DNA of 8,518 nucleotides from DTLA01 sp034436295 (GTDB lineage: Bacteria > Chloroflexota > Anaerolineae > DTLA01). A program made the translations under genes and the position numbers. Positions 1 through 4,780 of the stretch are shown in pieces. The stretch is from the NCBI GenBank assembly GCA_034436295.1, contig DAOTVT010000067.1, positions 1 to 8,518 on the forward strand, read 5' to 3'. Position 1 is the first letter of the stretch; every line of letters starts with the position of its first letter. The notes under the pieces were generated by a model, which saw nothing but the letters and a program-made list of their open reading frames with translations, ran no database searches and was not told where the DNA came from.

Positions 1-18
1 CTTGTCAGACTACGGCGC

Positions 19-47
19 ATTATACCCGCGCAGACGGCGTTTGGCAA
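19..47 (-). promoter_or_regulatory. Predicted sigma70 promoter firing out of the left edge
   Basis: On the minus strand, TTGCCA (42-47) is followed after exactly 17 bases by a perfect TATAAT (19-24). Transcription would begin near base 12 and run leftward out of the window, so the neighbouring gene to the left is probably on the minus strand and starts outside. No start codon is visible in the remaining bases. The same -35 hexamer, TTGCCA, recurs in the promoters near 4075 and 4118. Confidence 0.6.
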
Positions 48-110
48 AGGGCTGAACCCAGCGGGCTCGGTTCCGTTTGTGTTGGCGAGCATGCCGAAGG
101 GATAGGGAAC

Positions 111-168
111 CGCGAATCGCGCGAATAAACGCGAATGGAAACAGATATTCGTGTTCATTCGCGCTTAT
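111..168. repeat. CGCGAAT boxes with inverted partner
   Basis: CGCGAAT occurs three times at 111-117, 120-126 and 130-136, spaced 9 and 10 bases apart, so roughly on one face of the helix. The last box, extended to CGCGAATG (130-137), is complemented by CATTCGCG (156-163), with an 18-base loop. Outside one mismatch the stem continues for four more pairs (125-128 with 165-168). It may be a degenerate dispersed repeat or a protein-binding array; nothing here decides between them. Confidence 0.55.
147..163 (+). repeat. ATTCGTGTT-type motif, copy 1
   Basis: ATTCGTGTTCATTCGCG here resembles ATTCGTGTTATTCGTGG at 326-342. Each copy is followed by the 15-base repeat GGGTGAGGTCGGCAC, after 51 bases here and 16 bases in the second copy. 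The pair therefore looks like two copies of one compound repeat with different internal lengths. Confidence 0.45.
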
Positions 169-214
169 ACGCGGCTACAACATCTCCGCTCCGCAGGTGG
201 AGAGGGGGGCGAGG

Positions 215-229
215 GGGTGAGGTCGGCAC
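215..229 (+). repeat. 15-base direct repeat, copy 1
   Basis: GGGTGAGGTCGGCAC is repeated exactly at 359-373, start to start 144 bases apart. Both copies are followed by a similar CCGCGC-containing stretch. The copies bracket the two hairpins at 244-276 and 286-307, so the whole could be an insertion between repeats or a duplicated repeat unit. Confidence 0.6.
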
Positions 230-243
230 GGCCGCGCAGGTCC

Positions 244-276
244 AGACCCCAAGGGTCTCGGAGACCCTTGGGGTCT
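244..276. repeat. Nested 33-base palindrome
   Basis: Bases 244-259 are exactly complementary to 261-276 around a single central G (260), giving about 15 stem pairs with a CGG loop. Each arm is itself a small hairpin of the form AGACCC-CAA-GGGTCT and AGACCC-TTG-GGGTCT, so the sequence can form either one long hairpin or two short ones. No T-tract follows on either side, so it is not a standard intrinsic terminator. Confidence 0.75.
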
Positions 277-285
277 TCAACGCCA

Positions 286-307
286 GCCCGATGCTTCAGC
301 GTCGGGC
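286..307. repeat. 9-bp hairpin with TTCA loop
   Basis: GCCCGATGC (286-294) pairs with GCGTCGGGC (299-307), with one T-G wobble, across the tetraloop TTCA. It lies 10 bases after the nested palindrome at 244-276, so two independent strong hairpins sit side by side in non-coding DNA. Confidence 0.65.
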
Positions 308-358
308 GCAGTACCCTTCGCGTAGATTCGTGTTATTCGTGGATGATCATGGCCCGTC

Positions 359-373
359 GGGTGAGGTCGGCAC
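359..373 (+). repeat. 15-base direct repeat, copy 2
   Basis: Exact second copy of GGGTGAGGTCGGCAC (first at 215-229). It ends 31 bases before the -35 hexamer of the next gene's promoter. Confidence 0.6.
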
Positions 374-403
374 ACCGCGCGTGGGCGGCGCACCGTGCCG
401 CGG

Positions 404-433
404 TTGACGGCGTGCCGCCCCGCGTTTTACACT
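404..433 (+). promoter_or_regulatory. Predicted promoter of the VTT membrane protein gene; leaderless
   Basis: TTGACG (404-409) and TACACT (428-433) are separated by 18 bases, a good sigma70 match. The transcription start expected about 7 bases after the -10 falls on or next to the A of the ATG at 440. There is no purine-rich Shine-Dalgarno sequence in front of that ATG, unlike most other genes in the window. The simplest reading is a leaderless mRNA. Confidence 0.55.
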
Positions 434-439
434 ACAGGC

Positions 440-1159
440 ATGGGCGCCGAACAGAAAGTTCCGCAGCGGATAAGGCACGCCATACGGCTGGCGGCATGGG
501 GGTTTGTGGCGCTCCTGGCGGTGGGGCTGGTCGTCCGTTTCTGGCAGCCGCTGCTGGGTCTGGTCTCCCAGCAGGACAATCTGCGCCGGTGGGTGGCGGG
601 GTTCGGCTGGGCGGCCCCGCTGGCCCTCATCGCGCTGCAAGCCGTGCAGGTCATTCTCGCGCCGCTGCCCGGCCAGGTGGTGGGGCTGGTCTCGGGCTAC
701 CTGTTCGGCGTGTTCTGGGGCACGATCTACAGCGCCATCGGCGTCCTGCTGGGGGCCTGGGCGGTGATGACGCTGGCCCGCAAACTGGGCCGGCCCTTCG
801 TGGAGCGGGTAGTCCCGCCCGCGCACCTCCGCCGGTTTGACGGCTGGATTCAGCGGGCGGGGCCTGCGGCGTTCTTCCTGCTATTCCTGCTCCCCTTCGT
901 GCCCGACGACTCCATCAGCATCCTGGCGGGCCTGACGCCCATCCCCATCTCGCTGCTGATGATTCTGGCGGCCATCGGGCGGCTCCCCAGCCTCCTCGCG
1001 GCGGCGCTCATCGGCGACCTGTCGGCAAGCCTGACCGCAGGCCAATGGCTGGGGCTTATCGCGCTCTCGGCGGCGCTCGGCGCGCCCGTCCTCGTGTACC
1101 GGCGACGGCTGGAGTCCTGGGTGGAGCGACTGGCCGCGAAGTTCGGACGGCGCGACTAG
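440..1159 (+). CDS. TVP38/TMEM64-type VTT domain membrane protein
   Basis: A 239-residue integral membrane protein of the TVP38/TMEM64 (VTT, SNARE-associated) family, a relative of DedA. Family members are bacterial inner-membrane proteins linked to lipid handling and membrane homeostasis; the substrate here is unknown. A basic N-terminus precedes hydrophobic segments at about 15-34, 57-75, 80-112, 142-160, 165-190 and 200-220. The family pattern is visible: P77-G78, the glycine-rich LFGVFWG stretch (88-94), then ARKLGR (113-118) and a downstream PFVPDD (152-157) re-entrant-loop motif. The frame is open upstream to 395, but ATG 440 fits the promoter and gives a normal basic N-terminus. It converges on the aminotransferase gene with a 19-base gap. 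A second VTT protein lies at 7062-7646. The family call is firm, the function is not. Confidence 0.85.
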   Translation: MGAEQKVPQRIRHAIRLAAWGFVALLAVGLVVRFWQPLLGLVSQQDNLRRWVAGFGWAAPLALIALQAVQVILAPLPGQVVGLVSGYLFGVFWGTIYSAIGVLLGAWAVMTLARKLGRPFVERVVPPAHLRRFDGWIQRAGPAAFFLLFLLPFVPDDSISILAGLTPIPISLLMILAAIGRLPSLLAAALIGDLSASLTAGQWLGLIALSAALGAPVLVYRRRLESWVERLAAKFGRRD

Positions 1160-1175
1160 GGCGCAGCGCACCCTA
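1157..1175. terminator. Small palindrome at convergent gene ends
   Basis: TAGGG-C-GC (1157-1164) pairs with GC-A-CCCTA (1168-1175) around an AGC loop, with one C-A mismatch. The first three bases are the stop codon of the VTT gene, and the facing aminotransferase gene ends at 1179. There is no T-tract. Its position suggests a bidirectional 3'-end structure, or a degenerate copy of a TAGGG...CCCTA repeat. Confidence 0.4.
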
Positions 1176-1178
1176 CGT

Positions 1179-2285
1179 TCAGGCGAGGCCCTTCATGCGC
1201 AGGAAGTCGCGCACCGCCGAAAGCAACGCGTCTATGTACTCCTGCGTCGTGGCCTTGCCCATGTGCCCGATGCGGAAGATTTTGCCCTTGAGCGGACCGA
1301 TGCCGCCGGCGATCATAAGCCCGCGCTCCTTTTCCAGGTACGCGGCCATCTCGGAGACGGGGAACTCGGGACGCGCCCGCACCGCCGACACCACCGGACA
1401 CGAATACCGCCCCTCCACCAGCATGGAGAAGCCCATCTCGCGCAGGCCGCGGCGAACGGCCTCGGCGGCCGTGGCGAAGCGGGCGAAGTGATGTTCCAGC
1501 CCCTCGCGTTGGATGCGCCGCAACGACGTATTCAGCGCGCGGACGACGCTGGTGGGCAGGGTTACGGGGAAGGGGTGCCAATCCGCCCAACGGATGGCAT
1601 AATCGCGCCACGTCCGCAAATCCAGATACCAGCCATGGTGGCGCGGCCCGCCCTTGTCCATCCACTCCCACGCCCGCTGGCTCACGGAGACGATGGACAG
1701 CCCCGGCGGCGCTTCCAGTGCCTTGTTCGCCACCGTAACGAGGAATTCAATCCCCAGGCGGTCCACATCCACCGGAACGCCGCCCGCCGACGCCACGGCG
1801 TCCACGATGACCGGCAGCCCGAACTCGTGGGCCACGCCGACGATCTCGTCCAGCGGGTTGAGGACGCCCGTAGAGGTCTCGTGATGCACGAAGGCCAGCG
1901 CCTTGATGCCGGGTTCCTGCGCCAGGCGCTTGCGCAGCCGTTCGGGTTCCACCGGCGTCCCCCACTCAAAGTCCTCCACCACCGGCTCCAGCCCCGACCC
2001 CCTCGCCACGGCGGTCAGGCGGTCGCTGAAGAAGCCGCTGACGGGAATGAGCACCTTCTCGCCCGTGTGGAGCAGGCTGCCCATGCACGCGTCCAGGCCG
2101 GCCGTCCCAGGCCCGGACATCAGGAAGACGTCGCCCGAAGCGCCCAGCACCATGCGGGTCAGGTCTTGCGTCTCGCGGTACAGGCGCACGAAGTCGTCGC
2201 CGTAGTGGGCCACCACCTGCTCGCCCATCACGGCCAACACATCCTCAAAGACATCCACGGGGCCGACGATGAACATCTTCTTCAT
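1179..2285 (-). CDS. Class V PLP-dependent aminotransferase (alanine/serine-glyoxylate type)
   Basis: A 368-residue fold-type I aminotransferase of class V, closest in motifs to alanine-glyoxylate/serine-pyruvate aminotransferases. It should move an amino group between a small amino acid and glyoxylate or another 2-oxo acid in the cytoplasm. Visible PLP-site elements are SGPGTAGLDA (57-66, phosphate and ring binding), HHETSTGVLNP (134-144), IVDAVAS (160-166, with D162 for the pyridine nitrogen), the Schiff-base lysine K188 in ANKALEAPPGL, and the C-terminal RIGHMG (338-343) that binds the substrate carboxylate in this class. ATG 2285 is chosen because GAGGAGG (2292-2298) lies 6 bases upstream; an ATG two codons earlier would abut the ribosome site. 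Length and motifs look intact. 2-Aminoethylphosphonate transaminase is a less likely alternative; substrate is not decided. Confidence 0.9.
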   Translation of the reverse strand: MKKMFIVGPVDVFEDVLAVMGEQVVAHYGDDFVRLYRETQDLTRMVLGASGDVFLMSGPGTAGLDACMGSLLHTGEKVLIPVSGFFSDRLTAVARGSGLEPVVEDFEWGTPVEPERLRKRLAQEPGIKALAFVHHETSTGVLNPLDEIVGVAHEFGLPVIVDAVASAGGVPVDVDRLGIEFLVTVANKALEAPPGLSIVSVSQRAWEWMDKGGPRHHGWYLDLRTWRDYAIRWADWHPFPVTLPTSVVRALNTSLRRIQREGLEHHFARFATAAEAVRRGLREMGFSMLVEGRYSCPVVSAVRARPEFPVSEMAAYLEKERGLMIAGGIGPLKGKIFRIGHMGKATTQEYIDALLSAVRDFLRMKGLA

Positions 2286-2329
2286 GACCATCCTCCTCAC
2301 AGCGCCATTGCTCTCGGCAGAACGGGGCC

Positions 2330-2358
2330 ATTGTAGCACCTCCCTGGCCTGCGCGCAA
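2330..2358 (-). promoter_or_regulatory. Predicted promoter of the aminotransferase gene
   Basis: On the minus strand, TTGCGC (2353-2358), a 17-base spacer and TACAAT (2330-2335) form a sigma70 promoter. The spacer ends in TGC directly before the -10, an extended -10 element. The expected start near 2323 gives a leader of about 38 bases with the Shine-Dalgarno site inside it. It is back to back with the promoter at 2375-2403. Confidence 0.6.
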
Positions 2359-2374
2359 GATTCCCCGCGCCAGA

Positions 2375-2403
2375 TTGTTCAATCTCCAAAAACCTGCTAT
2401 ACT
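2375..2403 (+). promoter_or_regulatory. Predicted promoter of the amidohydrolase/half-ferritin operon
   Basis: TTGTTC (2375-2380), 17 bases, then TATACT (2398-2403) preceded by TGC, again an extended -10. The expected start near 2410 gives a leader of about 36 bases. An inverted repeat CTCCAA (2384-2389) and TTGGAG (2403-2408) brackets the -10 element and could be an operator. Confidence 0.6.
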
Positions 2404-2408
2404 TGGAG
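2384..2408. promoter_or_regulatory. Inverted repeat bracketing a -10 element
   Basis: CTCCAA (2384-2389) and TTGGAG (2403-2408) are perfect complements 19 bases apart start to start, close to two helical turns. They enclose the -10 of the amidohydrolase operon promoter. The spacing suits a dimeric repressor, but a chance match of two 6-base arms is possible. Confidence 0.35.
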
Positions 2409-2445
2409 CCGACGGATTACACACGCTCGGCACAAGGAGCAGAGA

Positions 2446-3303
2446 ATGGCAGAGTGGCCCGTCATAGACTTCCACGTCCATGTGGCGCGCCCTGAAGACT
2501 ACCACCCGTGGGTCGTGGAATGGATGCAGTCGCTCCTGAAGAGGGCGTCCCTGGAGCAATTCCGCGATCTGATGACGCCCGAAGGATTGCTGGCCGTGAT
2601 GGACGACTGCGGCATATCCCATGCGGTGATCCTCCCCGACATGCATCCCAAGACCGTGGGCCTGGTTACCAACGAGTTCGTCGCCGAGTTCTGCCGCGGC
2701 CACGAACGGCTCATCCCCTTCGCCAGCGTGAACCCTCACCTGGTGCCCAGCCCCCGCGAGGAGTTGCGCCGCTGCCTGGATGATTTGGGCATGCGCGGGC
2801 TGAAGATGGCCCCCACCTACGCCCACTTCTACCCCAACGACCCGTCGCTGTACCCGTTGTACGCCCTGGCCGAGGAGCGGCAGATTCCCGTCATGTTCCA
2901 CACCGGCTCGTCCGTGTTCAAGGGGGCCAAAATCAAGTTCGGCGAGCCGATGCTCCTGGACGAGGTCGCCGTGGACTTCCCGAACCTCACCATCCTTCTC
3001 GTCCACAGCGGGCGCGGGTTCTGGTACGATCAGGCGGCGTTCCTGGCGCGCCTGCACCCGAACATGTACATGGAGATCGCCGGCCTGCCCCCGCAGAAAC
3101 TGATGACCTACTTCCCCGAATTGGAGCGCCTGGCCGACAAGGTGATCTTCGGATCCGACTGGCCCGGCCTGCCCAGCCTGAAGAAGAACATTGAGGACAT
3201 CCGCGCCTTGCCGCTGTCGGACGAGGCCAAGGAGAAGATTCTGTACCGAAACGCCGCGCGCCTTTTGCGCATCCAAACATACGAAACGCGTTCCAACTCA
3301 TAA
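2446..3303 (+). CDS. Amidohydrolase-2 family metal-dependent hydrolase (TIM barrel)
   Basis: A 285-residue TIM-barrel enzyme of the amidohydrolase-2 family (COG2159, ACMSD-like), which holds metal-dependent hydrolases and decarboxylases acting on small carboxylates or lactones. Barrel metal ligands are all in place: H10 and H12 in DFHVH, H152 in FHTG, H187 in VHSGRG, and the catalytic aspartate D238 in FGSDWPG. GLK (118-120) ends the strand where some amidohydrolases carry a bridging lysine. The length is typical for compact family members. ATG 2446 is chosen because AAGGAG (2434-2439) lies 6 bases upstream and the family's first strand begins immediately; the open frame upstream overlaps the divergent promoter. 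It is first in an operon with two half-ferritin genes, 24 bases before the first. The substrate cannot be told from sequence. Confidence 0.85.
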   Translation: MAEWPVIDFHVHVARPEDYHPWVVEWMQSLLKRASLEQFRDLMTPEGLLAVMDDCGISHAVILPDMHPKTVGLVTNEFVAEFCRGHERLIPFASVNPHLVPSPREELRRCLDDLGMRGLKMAPTYAHFYPNDPSLYPLYALAEERQIPVMFHTGSSVFKGAKIKFGEPMLLDEVAVDFPNLTILLVHSGRGFWYDQAAFLARLHPNMYMEIAGLPPQKLMTYFPELERLADKVIFGSDWPGLPSLKKNIEDIRALPLSDEAKEKILYRNAARLLRIQTYETRSNS

Positions 3304-3327
3304 CATCACAGAAAGGAGATTCGCAAG

Positions 3328-3522
3328 ATGAATTGGCTCAACTTCCTCAAGGTCATGGAGATGGACGAAAAAGCGGCTTGGGAGAAGTACAACCTGGCCG
3401 CCAGCCTCGCCGAGGACCCCGAACTCAAAGCCATGTTGCTCAAACTGCGCGACGAGGAAGAGATCCACGCCGACTTTCTGGCAGACCAGTACCGGAAACT
3501 AGAGAAGATGCTGAAGAAGTAG
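3328..3522 (+). CDS. Half-ferritin / rubrerythrin-like two-helix protein A
   Basis: A 64-residue, highly charged protein that is essentially one ferritin-like helix pair. Helix 1 holds E14 with Y21 seven residues later (the E-x6-Y pattern of rubrerythrin helix 1), and helix 2 holds E44-E-I-H47, an ExxH iron-binding motif. Full rubrerythrins carry this unit twice to build a four-helix di-iron bundle, so this chain must pair with another to make a complete site. There is no rubredoxin domain, signal peptide or CxxC pair. GAAAGGAG (3311-3318) lies 9 bases before the start. It sits between the amidohydrolase gene and a second half-ferritin gene 9 bases downstream. Peroxide reduction, iron storage or a structural role are all possible; family recognition is good, function is inference. 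Confidence 0.8.
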   Translation: MNWLNFLKVMEMDEKAAWEKYNLAASLAEDPELKAMLLKLRDEEEIHADFLADQYRKLEKMLKK

Positions 3523-3531
3523 GAGGCCGAC

Positions 3532-3744
3532 ATGCCCAAGATCACACGCGACACCAAACTGACCGACGCGTGGCAGATGGCCATCCGTCGGGAGAAGGCC
3601 GCGCTAGAGTTCTACACGCAGGCGCTAGAGGTGGTGGACGACCCCGCGCTGAGGAGCCTGTTCACCTACCTGGCGGGAGAAGAGAAGAAGCACTGGACGA
3701 TGCTCCAGGACGAGTACGACAAGCACTTCATGCCGGACAACTAG
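3532..3744 (+). CDS. Half-ferritin / rubrerythrin-like two-helix protein B
   Basis: A 70-residue partner of the preceding gene with the same plan: E21 and Y28 in helix 1 (REKAALEFY), then E51-K-K-H54 in helix 2 as the ExxH iron-binding motif. It also has aromatic residues W55, Y62 and F66 near the C-terminus. The two proteins have similar layout but clearly different sequence, so this is an old duplication or two separately maintained subunits. The ribosome site AGGAGG (3521-3526) overlaps the stop codon of protein A and lies 5 bases before ATG 3532, which argues for coupled translation and matched amounts. A homodimer or an A-B heterodimer could complete a four-helix di-iron bundle. No encapsulin or rubredoxin gene is nearby. 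Confidence 0.8.
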   Translation: MPKITRDTKLTDAWQMAIRREKAALEFYTQALEVVDDPALRSLFTYLAGEEKKHWTMLQDEYDKHFMPDN

Positions 3745-3772
3745 CGCGCTCCGGCACGCCCAACGCAGACCA

Positions 3773-3817
3773 GCAAAGCACGAGGCGCGGCCCAGCGGCC
3801 ACGACCCCGTGCTTTGC
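3773..3817. terminator. 10-bp perfect inverted repeat between convergent genes
   Basis: GCAAAGCACG (3773-3782) is exactly complementary to CGTGCTTTGC (3808-3817). The 25-base interior contains a GGCC...GGCC self-complementary core (3789-3792 and 3797-3800), so a branched or extended hairpin is possible. It lies 28 bases past the stop of half-ferritin B and 15 bases before the stop of the YtxH-like gene, which converges from the other side. There is no clear T-tract, so a bidirectional terminator or mRNA-end stabiliser is inferred from position. Confidence 0.5.
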
Positions 3818-3832
3818 GCTTTCTGCGCGCAC

Positions 3833-4060
3833 CTATTCGGCGGCCGGACGGACGCCCTTCTTCGCCCGCTCAAACTCCTCCATCAGTTCCTTGCGGCGGG
3901 CCTCGTAGGCTTCCATGGCCTCGGCCTTGATCTCATCCAGCCGCTTGCGGAGATACTCCTGCGTTTCCGCGCCGGACTGCGGAGCCAGGAGCACCCCGGC
4001 CGCCGCGCCCACCAGCGCCCCGCAGATCACGCCGCCGAAAAACAGAATCGCTCGCCTCAT
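3833..4060 (-). CDS. YtxH-like small membrane protein with coiled coil
   Basis: A 75-residue protein of the YtxH (gas-vesicle-protein-like) type. Residues 1-3 are MRR, followed by a glycine/alanine-rich hydrophobic segment (about 5-26) and the characteristic LLAPQSGAET (24-33, the LLAP.SG.ET signature). The rest (about 34-68) is a strongly charged amphipathic helix that probably forms a coiled coil. It should sit in the inner membrane with the helix on one face; relatives have poorly defined stress-linked roles. ATG 4060 follows GAGGAGGT (4065-4072) by only 4 bases, a strong but close site. The same frame stays open far upstream, but that stretch is antisense to the next + strand gene. It is divergent from 4136-4780 with overlapping promoters. 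Confidence 0.8.
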   Translation of the reverse strand: MRRAILFFGGVICGALVGAAAGVLLAPQSGAETQEYLRKRLDEIKAEAMEAYEARRKELMEEFERAKKGVRPAAE

Positions 4061-4074
4061 ACGCACCTCCTCGT

Positions 4075-4104
4075 TTGCCACAATGGCTTGCTTTATGTTA
4101 CCAT
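4075..4104 (+). promoter_or_regulatory. Predicted promoter of the metallopeptidase-like/M24 operon
   Basis: TTGCCA (4075-4080), 18 bases, then TACCAT (4099-4104), preceded by TGT as an extended -10. The start would be near 4111, giving a 25-base leader with AAGGAGG (4122-4128). Its -10 overlaps by two bases the -10 of the opposing promoter on the minus strand. Confidence 0.45.
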
Positions 4105-4123
4105 AGTCCGGGGCAGTTGGCAA
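4095..4123 (-). promoter_or_regulatory. Predicted promoter of the YtxH-like gene
   Basis: On the minus strand, TTGCCA (4118-4123), a 17-base spacer and TAACAT (4095-4100), with TGG directly before the -10 as an extended -10. The start would be near 4088, giving a leader of about 28 bases. This promoter lies across the + strand promoter at 4075-4104, so RNA polymerase could occupy only one at a time. Confidence 0.5.
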
Positions 4124-4135
4124 GGAGGCCGGCAG

Positions 4136-4780
4136 ATGATGCGCCGCGAGTCGGACAGGACGCGCCTGGTAAAAGAACTCAAGGTGCGCAAGGTTCACGT
4201 GTACCCGCGCCTGTGGTCGCTGCTCACCCTGGATGTGGCGGCCAGGTTCTCCAGCCAGTGGGAGCCGGTGGATCGGCTGGCGCAACTGCTGCTCCAGATG
4301 CCGGTGGGCGCGTTGCAGTTCCTGGCGGAAAGCCCGACGGGCGTCTTCATCATCAGCCCGGCCGAGACGGAATATGTCCCCGGGCCGGCGGCCATTGGCA
4401 AGATCAAGGCCGAGAATGTGGTGTTCGTGTCGGCGCGGGCGCTGCTGGAGGCCGAGACCGACGCGCTTCGGGCCATCGCCCACCTGTACGACCACCTGCT
4501 GGGCTGCATGGGGGCCGCGGGCGGGCCGCGCCTCTCCGACGGCGTCGGCATCACGCCCGCCTGGACGGAAGTCGGCACGCAGATTGTGCGCCTGTTCGCC
4601 CTGGAGCACAATCCCGACCCCATCTGCCGCAGGAGCGCGGCCGACTACTTCGCGCAGTCCCTGGCGCTGTACATCACCCAGCCGCGCGCGCTGAACGTGG
4701 CCGATCCGAACATGCACAAACTGCTCCAGCGCTCCTTTTTCTCCGAGACTTTCTGGAGGCGAACGCATGCAGAACAATAG
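4136..4780 (+). CDS. Putative degenerate zinc-metallopeptidase-like protein
   Basis: A 214-residue protein I do not recognise with certainty. Its C-terminal half has the layout of a small zinc-metallopeptidase (anthrax-lethal-factor-like type): a helix with H116-L-Y-D-H120, then about 50 residues later D170-YFAQSLALYI-TQPRAL, ending in a basic tail (FWRR). In active relatives the first motif is HExxH and the second starts with a zinc-binding glutamate. Here the catalytic glutamate is leucine and the third ligand is aspartate, so it looks like a pseudo-enzyme or a divergent metal site. No signal peptide or membrane segment is seen. ATG 4136 follows AAGGAGG (4122-4128) by 7 bases; a second ATG follows at once at 4139. 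It overlaps the M24 peptidase gene by 14 bases, implying coupled expression. The coding call is strong, the fold assignment tentative. Confidence 0.75.
   Translation: MMRRESDRTRLVKELKVRKVHVYPRLWSLLTLDVAARFSSQWEPVDRLAQLLLQMPVGALQFLAESPTGVFIISPAETEYVPGPAAIGKIKAENVVFVSARALLEAETDALRAIAHLYDHLLGCMGAAGGPRLSDGVGITPAWTEVGTQIVRLFALEHNPDPICRRSAADYFAQSLALYITQPRALNVADPNMHKLLQRSFFSETFWRRTHAEQ

Larger units (their letters stand above)
1..439. other. Gene-free intergenic region, mosaic of palindromes and repeats
   Basis: I see no convincing gene in these 439 bases. They contain an outward promoter (19-47), three phased CGCGAAT boxes with an inverted partner (111-168), a G-rich tract (about 199-222), a nested 33-base palindrome (244-276), a second hairpin (286-307), a 15-base direct repeat (215-229 and 359-373), and the promoter of the next gene (404-433). 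Short open frames here have no recognisable protein features and run through the hairpins. The composition resembles dispersed non-coding repeats at intergenic sites in large high-GC genomes. That is recalled from general experience and was not searched. Confidence 0.6.

Noticed and set aside
1..105. Open + strand frame from the edge, ending at TAG 103-105, as a gene 3' end
   Set aside because: The 34-residue peptide has no recognisable motif and runs through a near-consensus minus-strand promoter (19-47), so it is more likely non-coding.
244..307. CRISPR-like or intrinsic terminator reading of the hairpins
   Set aside because: There is no regularly spaced repeat-spacer pattern and no T-tract after either hairpin; only two unlike hairpins are present.
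151..840. A 229-codon + strand frame and other short frames across the left intergenic region
   Set aside because: They pass through palindromes and then run out of frame through the VTT gene, whose own frame gives a clear membrane protein.
1263..2336. A 357-codon + strand frame opposite the aminotransferase
   Set aside because: The minus strand encodes a complete PLP enzyme with all expected motifs; the + frame has shadow composition and no start signal.
2269..2445. Upstream extension of the amidohydrolase frame by 59 codons
   Set aside because: The extension crosses both divergent promoters and the start of the aminotransferase gene; the conserved first strand and the ribosome site fit ATG 2446.
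3328..3744. Frameshifted single rubrerythrin gene split in two
   Set aside because: Each half has its own ribosome site and start, and each ends with a tail after its helix pair; no long domain is missing and no simple frameshift would join them. Separate genes are the better reading, though a past gene split is possible.
4061..4777. Minus-strand extension of the YtxH-like frame to 314 codons
   Set aside because: It is antisense to the gene at 4136-4780, has arginine/glycine-rich shadow composition, and the real start at 4060 has its own strong ribosome site and promoter.
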